Notes: generated by a model from the letters alone, not told the origin. A stretch of DNA of 55,952 nucleotides from an uncultured Rhodospirillales bacterium (GCA_903844135.1 CAIMSN010000099.1:1-55952), one strand, 5' to 3'. Positions 18,817 through 28,000 are shown, counted from the first letter of the stretch. Numbers and translations: made by a program.

Positions 18817-20381
18817 CGCACAGCTTCCCTCCCAGGCGGGCCCTTCTGCTGCTGACCGCGTTCTGCGGGGTCTCCGGCTGCATGGTCGGGCCCGACTATC
18901 GCAAGCCGGCGGCGATCCTGTCGGCGAAGCTGAAGGAGATGCCGCCGCCGCCCGGCTGGGCCTATGCCGATCCGCATTACGCGGAGCTGCCCAAGGGCGC
19001 CTGGTGGACGCTGTACAACGATCCGATCCTGAACCGGCTCGAGGCGCAGATCGACGTCTCCAACCAGACCATCAAGGCGGACGAGGCCGCCTACCGCCAG
19101 GCGCGGGCGCTGGTGGACGAAGCCAGGAGCTCGCTGTTCCCGACCGCATCGCTGACGCCCAGCGTGACGCGCAACGGCAGCGGCTCCGGCACCACCGGCT
19201 TCTCCACCAGCGGCGGCACGCTCGGCAGCGGCACGCTGGCCGGCACCACCGTCGGCACCGGCCTTGGCGGCAACCACGAGACCGCGCTCACCACCTACCA
19301 GCTCTCCGGCACGGTGGATTGGCAGCTCGACGTGTGGGGCGGCATCCGGCGCCAGGTCGAATCGCAGGTGGCGGCGGCGCAGCTCAGCCAGGCGACGCTG
19401 GATGCGGCGCGCCTGTCGGAGCAGACCACGCTCGCCACCGACTATTTCGAGCTGCGCTACCAGGACAGCCTGCAGGCGCTGCTCAATCAGTTCATCGCCT
19501 ATTACGAGGACAGCGCACAGATCACGCGCAACGAATACAATGCCGGGATCGTCGCCTCGACCGACCTGCTGCAGGCCGAGACCCAGGTCGCGACCACGCG
19601 GGCGCAGGCGGTGCAGGTCGGCATCCTGCGGGCGCAGTACGAGCATGCGATCGCGGTGCTGACCGGCGTGCCGCCGGCCGAGCTGTCGCTGGCACCCGGC
19701 ACGCTGACCAACGTGATTCCGGCGATCCCGGTGACGATCCCGTCGCTGCTGCTGCAGCGCCGCCCGGACATCGCCGAGGCGGAACGGATGATGGAGCAGG
19801 AGAACGCGCAGATCGGCGTGGCGGTCGCCGCCTTCTTCCCGACCGTCTCGCTCTCGGCCGTCGGCAGCTATGCCGGCAATCCGATCGGCTCGCTGATCCA
19901 GGCCGCCAACCGGAGTTGGTCGATCGCCGCCACCGCGGCGGAGAGCCTGTTCGAGGGCGGGCTGCGCACCGCGACGGTGCGCGCCGCGAAGGCGCTGTTC
20001 GACGAATCCGTGGCCAACTACCGGCTCACCGTGCTGACCGCGTTCCAGCAGCTCGAGGACGAGCTGTCGTCGCTGCGCATCCTGGCCCAGCAGGCCGACG
20101 CGCAGGCCAAGGCGGTCGACCTGTCGAACCAGACGGTGGTGGTGTCGCTGAACCAGTATCGCGCCGGCACCGCGATCTACACCACGGTGCTGACCAACCA
20201 GGCGACCGCCTTGTCCAACGCCGAGACCCTGCTGGGCATCCAGGAGAGCCGGATCCTGGACAGCGTGCAGTTGATCAACGCGCTGGGCGGCGGCTGGAGC
20301 ACCGCCGACCTGATCGGCAAGAACGCGCTGCAGTCCGACAACCCGTTCCTGCCCGGCTTCATCAGCCCCGACCGGAACTGA
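18813..20381 (+). CDS. Outer-membrane efflux lipoprotein, NodT/OprM family
   Basis: A 522-residue outer-membrane factor. The N-terminus [20 protein letters not shown] followed by SGC gives a signal peptide with lipobox Cys23, then MVGPDYRKP, which is typical of the family. WWTLYNDPILNRLEAQ, the repeated coiled-coil helices (about residues 60-280 and 320-490) and LLLQRRPDIAEAERMM fit a TolC-like trimeric channel. As the last gene of the efflux operon it should complete the tripartite pump. The start ATG overlaps the mdtC stop. A strong terminator follows within 30 bases. Confidence 0.92.
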   Translation: MTHSFPPRRALLLLTAFCGVSGCMVGPDYRKPAAILSAKLKEMPPPPGWAYADPHYAELPKGAWWTLYNDPILNRLEAQIDVSNQTIKADEAAYRQARALVDEARSSLFPTASLTPSVTRNGSGSGTTGFSTSGGTLGSGTLAGTTVGTGLGGNHETALTTYQLSGTVDWQLDVWGGIRRQVESQVAAAQLSQATLDAARLSEQTTLATDYFELRYQDSLQALLNQFIAYYEDSAQITRNEYNAGIVASTDLLQAETQVATTRAQAVQVGILRAQYEHAIAVLTGVPPAELSLAPGTLTNVIPAIPVTIPSLLLQRRPDIAEAERMMEQENAQIGVAVAAFFPTVSLSAVGSYAGNPIGSLIQAANRSWSIAATAAESLFEGGLRTATVRAAKALFDESVANYRLTVLTAFQQLEDELSSLRILAQQADAQAKAVDLSNQTVVVSLNQYRAGTAIYTTVLTNQATALSNAETLLGIQESRILDSVQLINALGGGWSTADLIGKNALQSDNPFLPGFISPDRN

Positions 20382-20386
20382 GCGCA

Positions 20387-20423
20387 CAAAAAACCCCGGC
20401 ATCGTCCGATGCCGGGGTTTTTC
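20387..20423. terminator. Bidirectional Rho-independent terminator
   Basis: CCCCGGCATCG / CGATGCCGGGG (20394-20404 and 20407-20417) with a two-base loop, flanked by A-runs on the left and T-runs on the right. It therefore works for the efflux operon on the plus strand and for the small membrane protein gene on the minus strand. Confidence 0.92.
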
Positions 20424-20444
20424 GTTACGTCCGTGACGACAGGG

Positions 20445-20618
20445 CTAGAAGATCGCCTTGCCGGCCATCAGGCCGAGGATCAGGAACACCACGAAGATCA
20501 CGATGGCGATGAAGAACAGAATCTTGGCGATGCCGGCGGTCGCCGCCGACAGGCCGCCGAAGCCGAACACGCCGGCGATGATGGAGATGACGAGAAACAG
20601 AAGAGCGAGCTTGAGCAT
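20445..20618 (-). CDS. DUF1328 small membrane protein (YtjA-like)
   Basis: A 57-residue protein not long enough to stand out as an ORF. Translation gives [20 protein letters not shown], then [20 protein letters not shown], then [17 protein letters not shown]. Two hydrophobic helices around the [14 protein letters not shown] turn are the signature of DUF1328/YtjA. Family members are small inner-membrane proteins, often found with stress genes; their function is unknown. It lies just downstream of a CsbD-like gene on the same strand, a pairing consistent with a general-stress locus. Confidence 0.88.
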   Translation of the reverse strand: MLKLALLFLVISIIAGVFGFGGLSAATAGIAKILFFIAIVIFVVFLILGLMAGKAIF

Positions 20619-20666
20619 GCGATGTTCCCGAGGCCGGAAGGTTGCGTTGGAGGAGGGGCGAGCGAC

Positions 20667-20918
20667 CTAGAGGCGCGCGACCAGCACGCCGAGCAGGAAG
20701 CCGACGCCCACCGCGACGCCGACCGCGAGCAACGGCTGGTCGGCGGTCACGTCGCGCACGCTGTCGAGCGCGTCGCCATAGGCGCTCTGCGCCTGGCCGC
20801 CGAACTGCTGCGCCTTGCCTTCCGCCTCGGTGGCACGGTCGCCCAGCATGCTGCCGAGACCCTCCTTGAGCTTGCCGGCGACCTGGTCGGTGGCGCCTTC
20901 GATCTTGTTGCTGTCCAT
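20667..20918 (-). CDS. CsbD-like stress protein with C-terminal glycine-zipper segment (second copy)
   Basis: An 82-residue protein starting at ATG 20918, with AGGGGA about eight bases upstream. MDSNKIEGATDQVAGKLKEG and the TEAEGKAQQFGGQAQSAYGD region fit CsbD. The end (QPLLAVGVAVGVGFLLGVLV) is a glycine-spaced membrane segment as in ElaB/YqjD proteins. It is a paralogue of the gene at 4041-4319 with the same two-part build. The DUF1328 gene lies 48 bases downstream on the same strand, so the two are probably co-transcribed. The promoter region is shared with the divergent metallopeptidase gene. Confidence 0.82.
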   Translation of the reverse strand: MDSNKIEGATDQVAGKLKEGLGSMLGDRATEAEGKAQQFGGQAQSAYGDALDSVRDVTADQPLLAVGVAVGVGFLLGVLVARL

Positions 20919-21109
20919 CGCTGAGTCCCCTGTGTCGTGCCGGCGGTGCGCGGTCCGGCCCATGCCGCACCAACGCGACATCGGCCCGAGAGATGCGTCG
21001 GGATGGCGTTTCCCGCCATGGCGCGCCGCGGCGCCGCATGCCGGTCCGGGAACCCCTGCCCCGGCTAACTTGTTTCGCTCCTGACAGGCGCGCGGGACCC
21101 GGACACGTC

Positions 21110-22246
21110 ATGAAACTCTTCAACTGCCAGCAGTGCGGCAGCCTGCTCTATTTCGAGAACCGCACCTGCGAGGGGTGCGGCACCATACTTGGCTACCTGC
21201 CGTTCGAGGAGACGCTGTCGGCGCTGGCGATGGAAGACGACGCCGTCACCGCGCTCGGCGCCGCCGATCCGGCCAGGCGCAGGCGGCTGTGCGTCAACGC
21301 CGGACGGGATGCCTGCAACTGGCTGGTCGATGCCGATGGCGACGAGACCTTCTGCGCCTCCTGCCGCCACAACCACATCATTCCGGAATTGAGCGACGAC
21401 CGCGCGCTCACGTTGTGGCGCCGGCTCGAGGTGGCGAAGCACCGGCTGTTCTACTCCCTGATCCGTCTCGGCATCGCGCTGCCGAACCGGATCGACGATC
21501 CGGCCTCGGGGCTGGCGTTCGACGTGCTCGATCCGATCCCCGGCCAGCCCAAGGTGCTGACCGGGCACCGCGACGGGGTGATCACCATCAATCTCGACGA
21601 GGCGGACGACGCGCATCGCGAGGAGATGCGTCACAGGATGCACGAGACCTATCGCACCCTGCTCGGCCATTGCCGTCACGAGGTCGGGCACTGGATCTGG
21701 GACCGGATGGTCCGCGACCAGGGCCGGATGGATGCGTTCCGTGCCCTGTTCGGCGACGAGCGCGCCGACTATCCGCAGGCGCTGGAAAGGCACTACCAGG
21801 ACGGCGCCGCGCCGGACTGGCAGCAGCGCACCATCAGCGCCTACGCCACCAGCCATCCGTGGGAGGATTTCGCCGAGACCTGGGCGCACTACCTGCACAT
21901 CATGGATACGCTGGAGACCGCCAATGCGTTCGGCCTCGGCGTGAAGCCCACGATCGCCAACGCCGAGGCGCTTCAGGTCGACATCGCGATCGATCCCTAC
22001 CGCACCGCGCACATGGACGAGATCCTCGATCAGTGGATGCCGCTGGTCTATGCGATGAACAGCCTCAATCGCAGCATGGGGCTGTCGGATCTGTATCCCT
22101 TCATCATCTCCGAGCCGGTGCGCGAGAAGCTCGGCTTCATCCACGCCATGCTGCAGGACCAGCCGGGAGCGGACGCGCTTCCGCCCCCACCTGCGCCCCA
22201 GTCCCCACCTGCGCCCCAGCCGCCTGAAGCCGAGTCCGCCGGCTGA
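21110..22246 (+). CDS. Zinc-ribbon-containing putative zinc metallopeptidase (Peptidase_Mx-like)
   Basis: A 378-residue cytoplasmic protein. The N-terminal zinc ribbon is CQQCGSLLYFE with CEGCG (C-x2-C twice); a second Cys pair lies in FCASCRHNH. HEVGHWIWDRM at residues 190-194 is a zincin-type HExxH motif, and EDFAETWAHYLHIMDTL downstream could give a third ligand. This combination matches the family annotated as putative zinc-binding metallopeptidase (zinc ribbon plus DUF2248-like). The tail is proline-rich (PPPPAPQSPPAPQPP). The substrate is unknown. ATG at 21110 is chosen over the frame opening at 20993. Confidence 0.8.
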   Translation: MKLFNCQQCGSLLYFENRTCEGCGTILGYLPFEETLSALAMEDDAVTALGAADPARRRRLCVNAGRDACNWLVDADGDETFCASCRHNHIIPELSDDRALTLWRRLEVAKHRLFYSLIRLGIALPNRIDDPASGLAFDVLDPIPGQPKVLTGHRDGVITINLDEADDAHREEMRHRMHETYRTLLGHCRHEVGHWIWDRMVRDQGRMDAFRALFGDERADYPQALERHYQDGAAPDWQQRTISAYATSHPWEDFAETWAHYLHIMDTLETANAFGLGVKPTIANAEALQVDIAIDPYRTAHMDEILDQWMPLVYAMNSLNRSMGLSDLYPFIISEPVREKLGFIHAMLQDQPGADALPPPPAPQSPPAPQPPEAESAG

Positions 22247-22252
22247 CCGGTC

Positions 22253-22717
22253 TCAACGGACCTCGATCGCGACCACGTCCCTGACCGAACGGCCTGCCTT
22301 CAGATCGCCCGGGACCACCAGCCTGGGCGCATCGAGCGGCGCGCCATCGCGTGCGCTGGCGACGATCACCGCCTTGCCCTCGAACCGCGGATCGATCTCC
22401 GCCACGGCGAGCGCCACGGCGTAGCCGTCGCGGCCGCGCACCAGGACAGTGTGGCGCAGGAACGTCCTGCCGCCGGGCTGGTCCACCAGGGCGGCGCGAT
22501 CCAGTAGCGTGCGCAACAGCGGACCGCGGTAGGTCGCAGGGCCGGTCCGGTCGGTTACCGTCACCTGCACCGTCGGCAGGGCGTCCAGCGCGGCCCGGGT
22601 CAGGGATTGCGGATGCGCGACCTCGCCGGTGATGGCGAGCGGGCCGTCGTCGGCGGCCCGGGCGGTCGCCACGGACAACAGCGCGACGAGGCACAGGGCC
22701 GGCCATCGGCCTACCAC
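22253..22717 (-). CDS. Small periplasmic molybdopterin-oxidoreductase-domain-like protein
   Basis: A 154-residue exported protein. From GTG at 22717 it has a signal peptide (WPALCLVALLSVATARA, probable cleavage before ADDG). GPATYRGPLLRTLLDRAALV, LVRGRDGYAVALAVAEIDP, LVVPGDLKAGRSVRDVVAIEV follow, the pattern of small proteins with the oxidoreductase molybdopterin-binding (SUOX-like) fold. No catalytic Cys for the cofactor is visible, so an enzymatic role is doubtful. The GTG start overlaps the upstream exonuclease stop by seven bases, with AGGG seven bases before it. Confidence 0.75.
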   Translation of the reverse strand: MVGRWPALCLVALLSVATARAADDGPLAITGEVAHPQSLTRAALDALPTVQVTVTDRTGPATYRGPLLRTLLDRAALVDQPGGRTFLRHTVLVRGRDGYAVALAVAEIDPRFEGKAVIVASARDGAPLDAPRLVVPGDLKAGRSVRDVVAIEVR

Positions 22718-23475
22718 GAGAGTGCGCCCTGGTGCGGGACGTCCTGCGTCGCCGGACCATATGCGCGACGCTGCTGTTCGGTCCGCACCGTGAAGGCGAG
22801 ATCCCCATCGCCGCGCTCCCCGCCGGCCAGGCTCGCCAGCATCTCGTCCGACAGATCGGCGAAACGGCGGCCGCGCAGCTTGCCGTAGGGCACCCGCGCC
22901 AGCAGCGCCGGCTGGCTCGACCAGGCCAGCAACGACTCCACCGAGGCGGTCGCCAGCATGTCGCGCAGATGATGCGCGGTGACGTAGGCGTCCGGACCGG
23001 CGCGATGCGCCGGGAGGCCGAGCGCCCGGTCCAGGCCGGCGGGGCGGCGCCAGTAGCGCAGGCCCTGGTTGCTGTGGCCCGGCGCCTCCGGCCACACCCG
23101 CAGCGCCGTCTTGTAGGTGCAGATCCAGGGCAGCCGGCCGGCGAGCGCCGAGGCGCACCAGCGCTGCTCGAACGCCGCCCGATGCGCGACCAGGGCCAGC
23201 GGGGCCGGCCCGGGCTCGGCGCGCAGGATCGCCGGCGCGGCGTCGAGCCAGCGCGGCGCACCGGCGACGTCCTCGTCGATCAGATGGTGGATCGCCGAGG
23301 TCGCGGGAGAGATCGGATTGACCGGGTCGATCAGCAGCGCCTGCGGGCCGCCGAGCAGCGCCCAGGCGCCGGACTCGTCCTGCGCCACATCCTGCCAGCC
23401 GATCTCCACCACGCCGCCATCGGTGAAGCTGTTGCCGGTGGTCTCGAGGTCGACGACGCGCAGGAACGGCCTCAT
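22711..23475 (-). CDS. 3'-5' exonuclease, DnaQ/ExoX-like, with DUF3820-like C-terminus
   Basis: A 254-residue protein starting MRPFLRVVDLETTGNS. Exo I residues are D9 and E11. The Exo II position has E103 (AHRAAFEQ) where the family normally has Asp. Exo III is H157-x4-D162 (HRAGPD). The C-terminal VPYGKLRGRRFADLSDEML resembles the DUF3820 tail of exodeoxyribonuclease X. It probably degrades single-stranded DNA or RNA ends, but the D-to-E change could lower activity. The start overlaps the slipin stop (ATGA), so the two proteins are coupled. Confidence 0.8.
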   Translation of the reverse strand: MRPFLRVVDLETTGNSFTDGGVVEIGWQDVAQDESGAWALLGGPQALLIDPVNPISPATSAIHHLIDEDVAGAPRWLDAAPAILRAEPGPAPLALVAHRAAFEQRWCASALAGRLPWICTYKTALRVWPEAPGHSNQGLRYWRRPAGLDRALGLPAHRAGPDAYVTAHHLRDMLATASVESLLAWSSQPALLARVPYGKLRGRRFADLSDEMLASLAGGERGDGDLAFTVRTEQQRRAYGPATQDVPHQGALSW

Positions 23476-24248
23476 GCGTCCGACGGGGTGATGTCGGACT
23501 TGGCGGAAACCGCCTGGGCGAAGGCGGAGGCGAGATCGCTCGGCACGATGATGGTGGCGCCCCGATCCTTGTTCATCTCGTAGAGCAGGTTCATCTGCCG
23601 CAGCCGCAGCGCTACCGGGTCGGCGCCGTAGATCGCCGCCGCGGCGACCACCTGGCGGGCGACGCCGATCTCCGCCGACGCCAGGGTCTCGCGAGCCTGC
23701 TTCTCGCGCTCGGCCTGCGCCTGGCGGCTCATCGCGTCCTGCAGCGCGCCGGGAATGCCGATATCCTTGATCTCGACCGAGATCACCTCGACGCCCCAGC
23801 CGGCGGTCTTGGCGCCGATGTCGCGCTGCAACTGCTCGTCGGCGACCTGCCGGTCCGACAGCAGCCGCGACAGGTCGCTGGTGCCGATCATCTCGCGAAG
23901 CGAGGTCTGGGCGACGCGCTCGACGGCGAGGCGGAAATCGTCGATCTCCAGCGCGGCGCGGGCGGCGTCGGTGACGCGCCAGAACACGATCGCGTCCATG
24001 GCGATCGAGACCGTGTCGCGGGTCAGGGCCTCCTCGGCGCGGATTTCGGTGGTGCGGATGCGCATGTCGACGCGCGCATGCACCTGGTCGAGGAACGGCA
24101 CCAGGAAGAAGAGTCCCGGACCGCGCAGTCCGGTGAACTTGCCGAGGCGCAACACCACCACGCGCTGCCACTGCGTGGCGATCCTGATGGTCAGCTTGAG
24201 CAGGATGGCGATCAGGACGGCGAGAATGACGAAGGGGGCTGCGTTCAT
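23472..24248 (-). CDS. Slipin, SPFH/Band 7 membrane protein
   Basis: A 258-residue protein with one N-terminal membrane segment (FVILAVLIAILLKLTIRI) and an SPFH domain: VVVLRLGKFTGLRGPGLFFLVPFLDQV, then RTTEIRAEEALTRDTVSIAMDAIVFWRV, GVEVISVEIKDIGIP and a charged coiled coil (AEREKQARETLASAE). This is the stomatin/slipin type, which organises membrane microdomains. Bacterial slipins usually pair with an NfeD protein; none is next to this one. Instead an exonuclease overlaps its stop codon. It is the first gene of a three-gene coupled operon. Confidence 0.9.
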   Translation of the reverse strand: MNAAPFVILAVLIAILLKLTIRIATQWQRVVVLRLGKFTGLRGPGLFFLVPFLDQVHARVDMRIRTTEIRAEEALTRDTVSIAMDAIVFWRVTDAARAALEIDDFRLAVERVAQTSLREMIGTSDLSRLLSDRQVADEQLQRDIGAKTAGWGVEVISVEIKDIGIPGALQDAMSRQAQAEREKQARETLASAEIGVARQVVAAAAIYGADPVALRLRQMNLLYEMNKDRGATIIVPSDLASAFAQAVSAKSDITPSDA

Positions 24249-24269
24249 GATGGTATCTTAAGGCAGAGT

Positions 24270-24293
24270 CTTCTTTTTCTGTAGAAAAAGAAG
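24270..24293. repeat. AT-rich perfect inverted repeat in a GC-rich intergenic gap
   Basis: CTTCTTTTTCT-GT-AGAAAAAGAAG, 11-bp arms with a two-base loop, immediately followed by GCAAAAAGACTTTTG (itself nearly palindromic). It stands out from the surrounding GC-rich sequence between vapC and the slipin gene. It could be a member of a dispersed repeat family, or an upstream regulatory element for slipin. Confidence 0.6.
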
Positions 24294-24341
24294 CAAAAAG
24301 ACTTTTGTCCGTTTGGCTGTGAGGCGATGGCAACATCGTCT

Positions 24342-24782
24342 TTACGGAGGAAAGTCGGCAATTCCTCCGACCTGGGCGCCAAGCTCAATGAGCTGGTGGT
24401 CGGGCAGGCGGTCGCGCACGAGAGCGCTGAATTTTGCATCCGCGGTGACGAAGCGGCAACCCGAGGAGCGCGCCAGCGCGAGGTAAAGGCAGTCGTACGC
24501 GGGATGGTCCAGCAGAAGCGCCAGATTCGTGGCAGCCTCGAGCAGCCGTCGCGATGGCACGAAGTCGATGTCGGCGCGCTCGATCAGACGGGCGGCCAGG
24601 CGGGCCTCGTCGCCGGTCAGCTCGTGGCGGCGAACCTTCTTCCACAAGATATTGGCGCACTCGGGAATCAAAAGGTCTGGGGCCAGCAGGCGATGGCGGC
24701 GCAGAGCCAGGGCGTCCTGCGTCCCGGTCTCCTCGATCACCCACTTGATGACCACGCTGGCATCGACGACGAGCGTCGTCAC
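24342..24782 (-). CDS. PIN-domain ribonuclease toxin (VapC/FitB type)
   Basis: A 146-residue PIN-domain protein from GTG 24782. Catalytic acidic residues are visible: D7 in VVDASVVIKW, E41 in PECANILWKK, D97 in YDCLYLALA and D115 in TADAKF. The family consists of Mg-dependent endoribonucleases. The start overlaps the antitoxin stop (GTGA). The open frame extends upstream to 24812, but that part overlaps the antitoxin and lacks similarity. It is the second PIN toxin of this window and belongs to a different subgroup from the one at 128-541. Confidence 0.88.
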   Translation of the reverse strand: MTTLVVDASVVIKWVIEETGTQDALALRRHRLLAPDLLIPECANILWKKVRRHELTGDEARLAARLIERADIDFVPSRRLLEAATNLALLLDHPAYDCLYLALARSSGCRFVTADAKFSALVRDRLPDHQLIELGAQVGGIADFPP

Positions 24783-25018
24783 CGCTCGACGCGGCCCTCG
24801 CGCTGCAGGCATTCGGCTGGGGTCTGGCGACGATCGGCGGTCAGACGGCGAAGCTCCGTGGCCAGCCGGTCGAACTCGGTATCCGCCTCGCCCTCCAGCG
24901 CTTGAGCGAGAATGTCGCGCAGCTCTGCTTCGGCGGACCGGCCGTGACGGGCGGCCCGCCGCTTCAGACGCGCCACCAGGGCATCGTCGACGTTCCGAAT
25001 GCTCAGACTGACCGGCAT
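24779..25018 (-). CDS. Ribbon-helix-helix antitoxin, FitA/VapB type
   Basis: A 79-residue protein. MPVSLSIRNVDDALVARLKR is a typical FitA-like ribbon-helix-helix strand and helix, RRAARHGRSAEAELRDILAQAL the second helix, and the acidic tail (EADTEFDRLATELRRL) the toxin-binding part. ATG at 25018 has GGAG about nine bases upstream. It should neutralise the overlapping PIN toxin and repress the pair, perhaps through the paired TGCCGGCA sites just upstream. Confidence 0.88.
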   Translation of the reverse strand: MPVSLSIRNVDDALVARLKRRAARHGRSAEAELRDILAQALEGEADTEFDRLATELRRLTADRRQTPAECLQREGRVER

Positions 25019-25038
25019 CACGCCACTCTCCGCAACTG

Positions 25039-25071
25039 TGCCGGCAATGCTAGCAGTGCCGGCAGGCATTG
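25039..25071 (-). promoter_or_regulatory. Candidate operator of the second vapBC/fitAB pair
   Basis: Two copies of the self-palindromic 8-mer TGCCGGCA (25039-25046 and 25057-25064), 18 bases centre to centre, with outer inverted hexamers CAATGC / GCATTG (25045-25050 and 25066-25071). The block lies 21-53 bases upstream of the ribbon-helix-helix antitoxin start, a usual place for autoregulatory operators. Confidence 0.5.
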
Positions 25072-25085
25072 ACCATCGCGATCGG

Positions 25086-28000
25086 TCAGGCGCCGTAGGC
25101 CACCCGGCGCAGATCGAGCGTGCGCGGCAGCTCGTTGGACGGCGCGGAGCGCGGTTCCGGCATGGCGCCCGGGGTGTGGCCGAACGGCTGGAAGCGGGCG
25201 CGGCGGCGGGCCTCGGCCTCGTTGGCGTTGACCGGGCGAGTCTCGTAATTGCGGCCGCCGGGATGCGCGACATGGTGGGTGAGGCCGCCGATCGAGCGGC
25301 CGGTCCAGCGATCGTAGATGTCGAAGATCAGCGGGGTCTGGGCGCGCAGCACCGGATGCATGCCGAACGCCGGCTCCCAGGCCTTGAAACGGACCCCGCC
25401 GACCGCCTCTCCGACGCGCTCGGTGGCGGTCAGCGGCACGGCGACGCCGTTGCAGGCCAGAACGTAGCGCTCCGGGATCCAGCCATCGACGCGCACCTCG
25501 AGCCGCTCGACCGAATTGTCGACGTGACGCACGGTGCCGCCGATCCCGGGCGTCTCGCCCAGCACCGGCCAGGGCTCGAGCGCCTGGCGCAGTTCGATGC
25601 CGATGCCGCGCACCGTGACGCTGCCTGCCAGCGGGAAGCGGAACGCCAGATGCGGCGCGAACCAGGCCGGGTCGAGCCGGAAGCCGAATCCTGCAAGATC
25701 GTCGAGCGCATCGGCAAGATCCTGTTCGACGAAGTGCGGCAGCATGAATTCGTCGTGCAGGCGCGTGCCCCATCGCGTCAGGCGACGCTCGTAGGGGCTG
25801 GTCCAGAACGCGGCGATCGCGGCGCGCAGCAGCAGCGCCTGGGCGATCGCCATCTGCGCGTGCGGCGGCATCTCCATCGCCCTGAGCTCGACCAGCCCGA
25901 GACGGCCGGAGGTGCTTTCCGGGGCGTAGAGCTTGTCGATGCAGAACTCGGTGCGATGGGTGTTGCCGGTCATGTCGGCCAGCAGGTTGCGCAGCAGACG
26001 GTCGATCAGCCAGTACGGCGTGCGGGCGCCGGGCGTGATCTGGGCGAAGGCGATCTCGAGCTCGGCGAGCGCGTCCTGGCGCGCCTCGTCGATGCGCGGA
26101 TGCTGGCTGGTCGGGCCGATGAACAGGCCCGAGAACAGGTACGACAGGCTCGGATGGTTGTGCCAGAAGCCGAGCAGCGACTTCAGCAGGTCCGGACGAC
26201 GCAGGAACGGGCTGTCGGACGGTGTGGCGCCGCCCATCACCACGTGGTTGCCGCCGCCGGTGCCGACATGGCGGCCGTCGAGCAGGAACTTCTCCGTGCC
26301 GAGGCCGAGGTCACGCGCCGCCTTGTAGAGGAAGGTCGTGCGTTCGACGTGCTCCGACCAGGTCAGCGCCGGATGCACGTTGACCTCGATCACGCCGGGA
26401 TCCGGGGTGACGGAGAAGGTCTGGATGCGCGAATCGTGCGGTGGCGCGTAGCCTTCGAGGATCACCTTGCGGTTGAGCTCGGACGCCACGCCTTCGATCG
26501 CCGAGACCAGATCGAGCCAATCCTCGATCAGATAGAGCGGCGGCAGAAAGACGTGGATCAGCCCCTCGCGCGCCTCGACGGTCAGCGCGGTGCGGACCAT
26601 GCGCGCCGCGTCGTCGTCGGTTTCCTCCTCCGCGTAGAGCGGCTCGGCCGGAGGCTGCGGACGCAGCATGTCCAGCGACGGGCCGGCCGGGGTGGAGGTG
26701 CGCAGCGGCGCCGGCGGACGCGGCGGGGTCGGCAGCTCGCCCAGGGCGGCGGCGCTCTCCGCGGCATCGGCCGCATCGGACGTCTCCGGCGGCAGTCCGA
26801 TGGCGTAGGCCTGGCGGCGATCGGAGCGCGACACAAACGGCGAGCGATCCGGCAGCGGCCCGCGCGGTGCGAACGGGTCACGCGCGACGCCGTGCTCGAT
26901 CAGGCCCGCCTCGGCCCATTCCAGGCTCTGCAGCGGCAGGCGGAAGCCGATCGCGCTGTCGCCCGGGACCAGGAACAGCAGGTCCGAGCGCAGCAGCCAG
27001 CGCCCGGTCTGCCAGACCCGCTCGCCGTTGCGCACGGTGCGTCGCAGCGGCAGCACGCTGCCGACATCGGCGGCCAGACCCTGGCCGTACACGCGGGCCA
27101 GACGGGCGCGCTCGAGCGGATCGGCGAGCTTGGCATCCTCGACGATCACGTTGGCCGGCAGCCGATGCTCGCGCCAGAGATAGTAGTGGATGTCCTCGTG
27201 TGCCGGCAGGACGCGGCTGGGATCCAGCCCCAGGGCGCGGGCCAGGCTGCGGGCGAACACGCGGGCGTCGCCGGAATCGGCCCGTCCGTGCGGCGTGTGC
27301 TTGTCGTCGTCGGACGCCAGCAGGGCGGGATCGGTCCAGACCGGCTGGCCGTCGCGGCGCCAGATCGCGTTGATCGCCCAGCGCGGCAACTGCTCGCCGG
27401 GATAATGCTTGCCGACCGCGTATTGCAGCACCGCCCCGGGACACCATTCCGGCACCAGCGCGCGGATCAGCCGTCCGGACAGGCGGCGCTTGGTCGGGCC
27501 CAGCGCCTCGGAATTCCATTCCTCCGCATCCATGTCGCCGGCGGCGATGAAGGTGGGCTCGCCGCCCATCGTGAGCCGGACGTCGCCCTCGGCCAGGGCG
27601 CGATCGACCTTCTGGCCCATCGCCAGGATCGCCTGCCAGTCGCCGTCGGCATACGGGGCGGTGGTGCGCGGGCTTTCCGCGATGCGGGTCACGCCCATCT
27701 CGAAGCCGAACGTGCCCTCGTTCTTCTCGACCAGGCCGCTGATCGCCGCGGCGGAGGCGGGCTCCGGGCTGGCGGCGAGCGGGATATGGCCCTCGCCGGT
27801 CAGCAGCCCGGAGGTGACGTCGAAGCCGATCCAGCCGGCGCCGGGGAGATACACTTCCGCCCAGGCATGCAGATCGGTGAAGTCGGCCGAGGCGCCCTGC
27901 GGCCCGTCGCCCTGGGTGTCGGGGTCGGGCCTGAGCTGGATCAGGTAGCCGGACACGAACCGGGCGGCGAGACCGAGATGACGCGCGACCTGCACGAACA

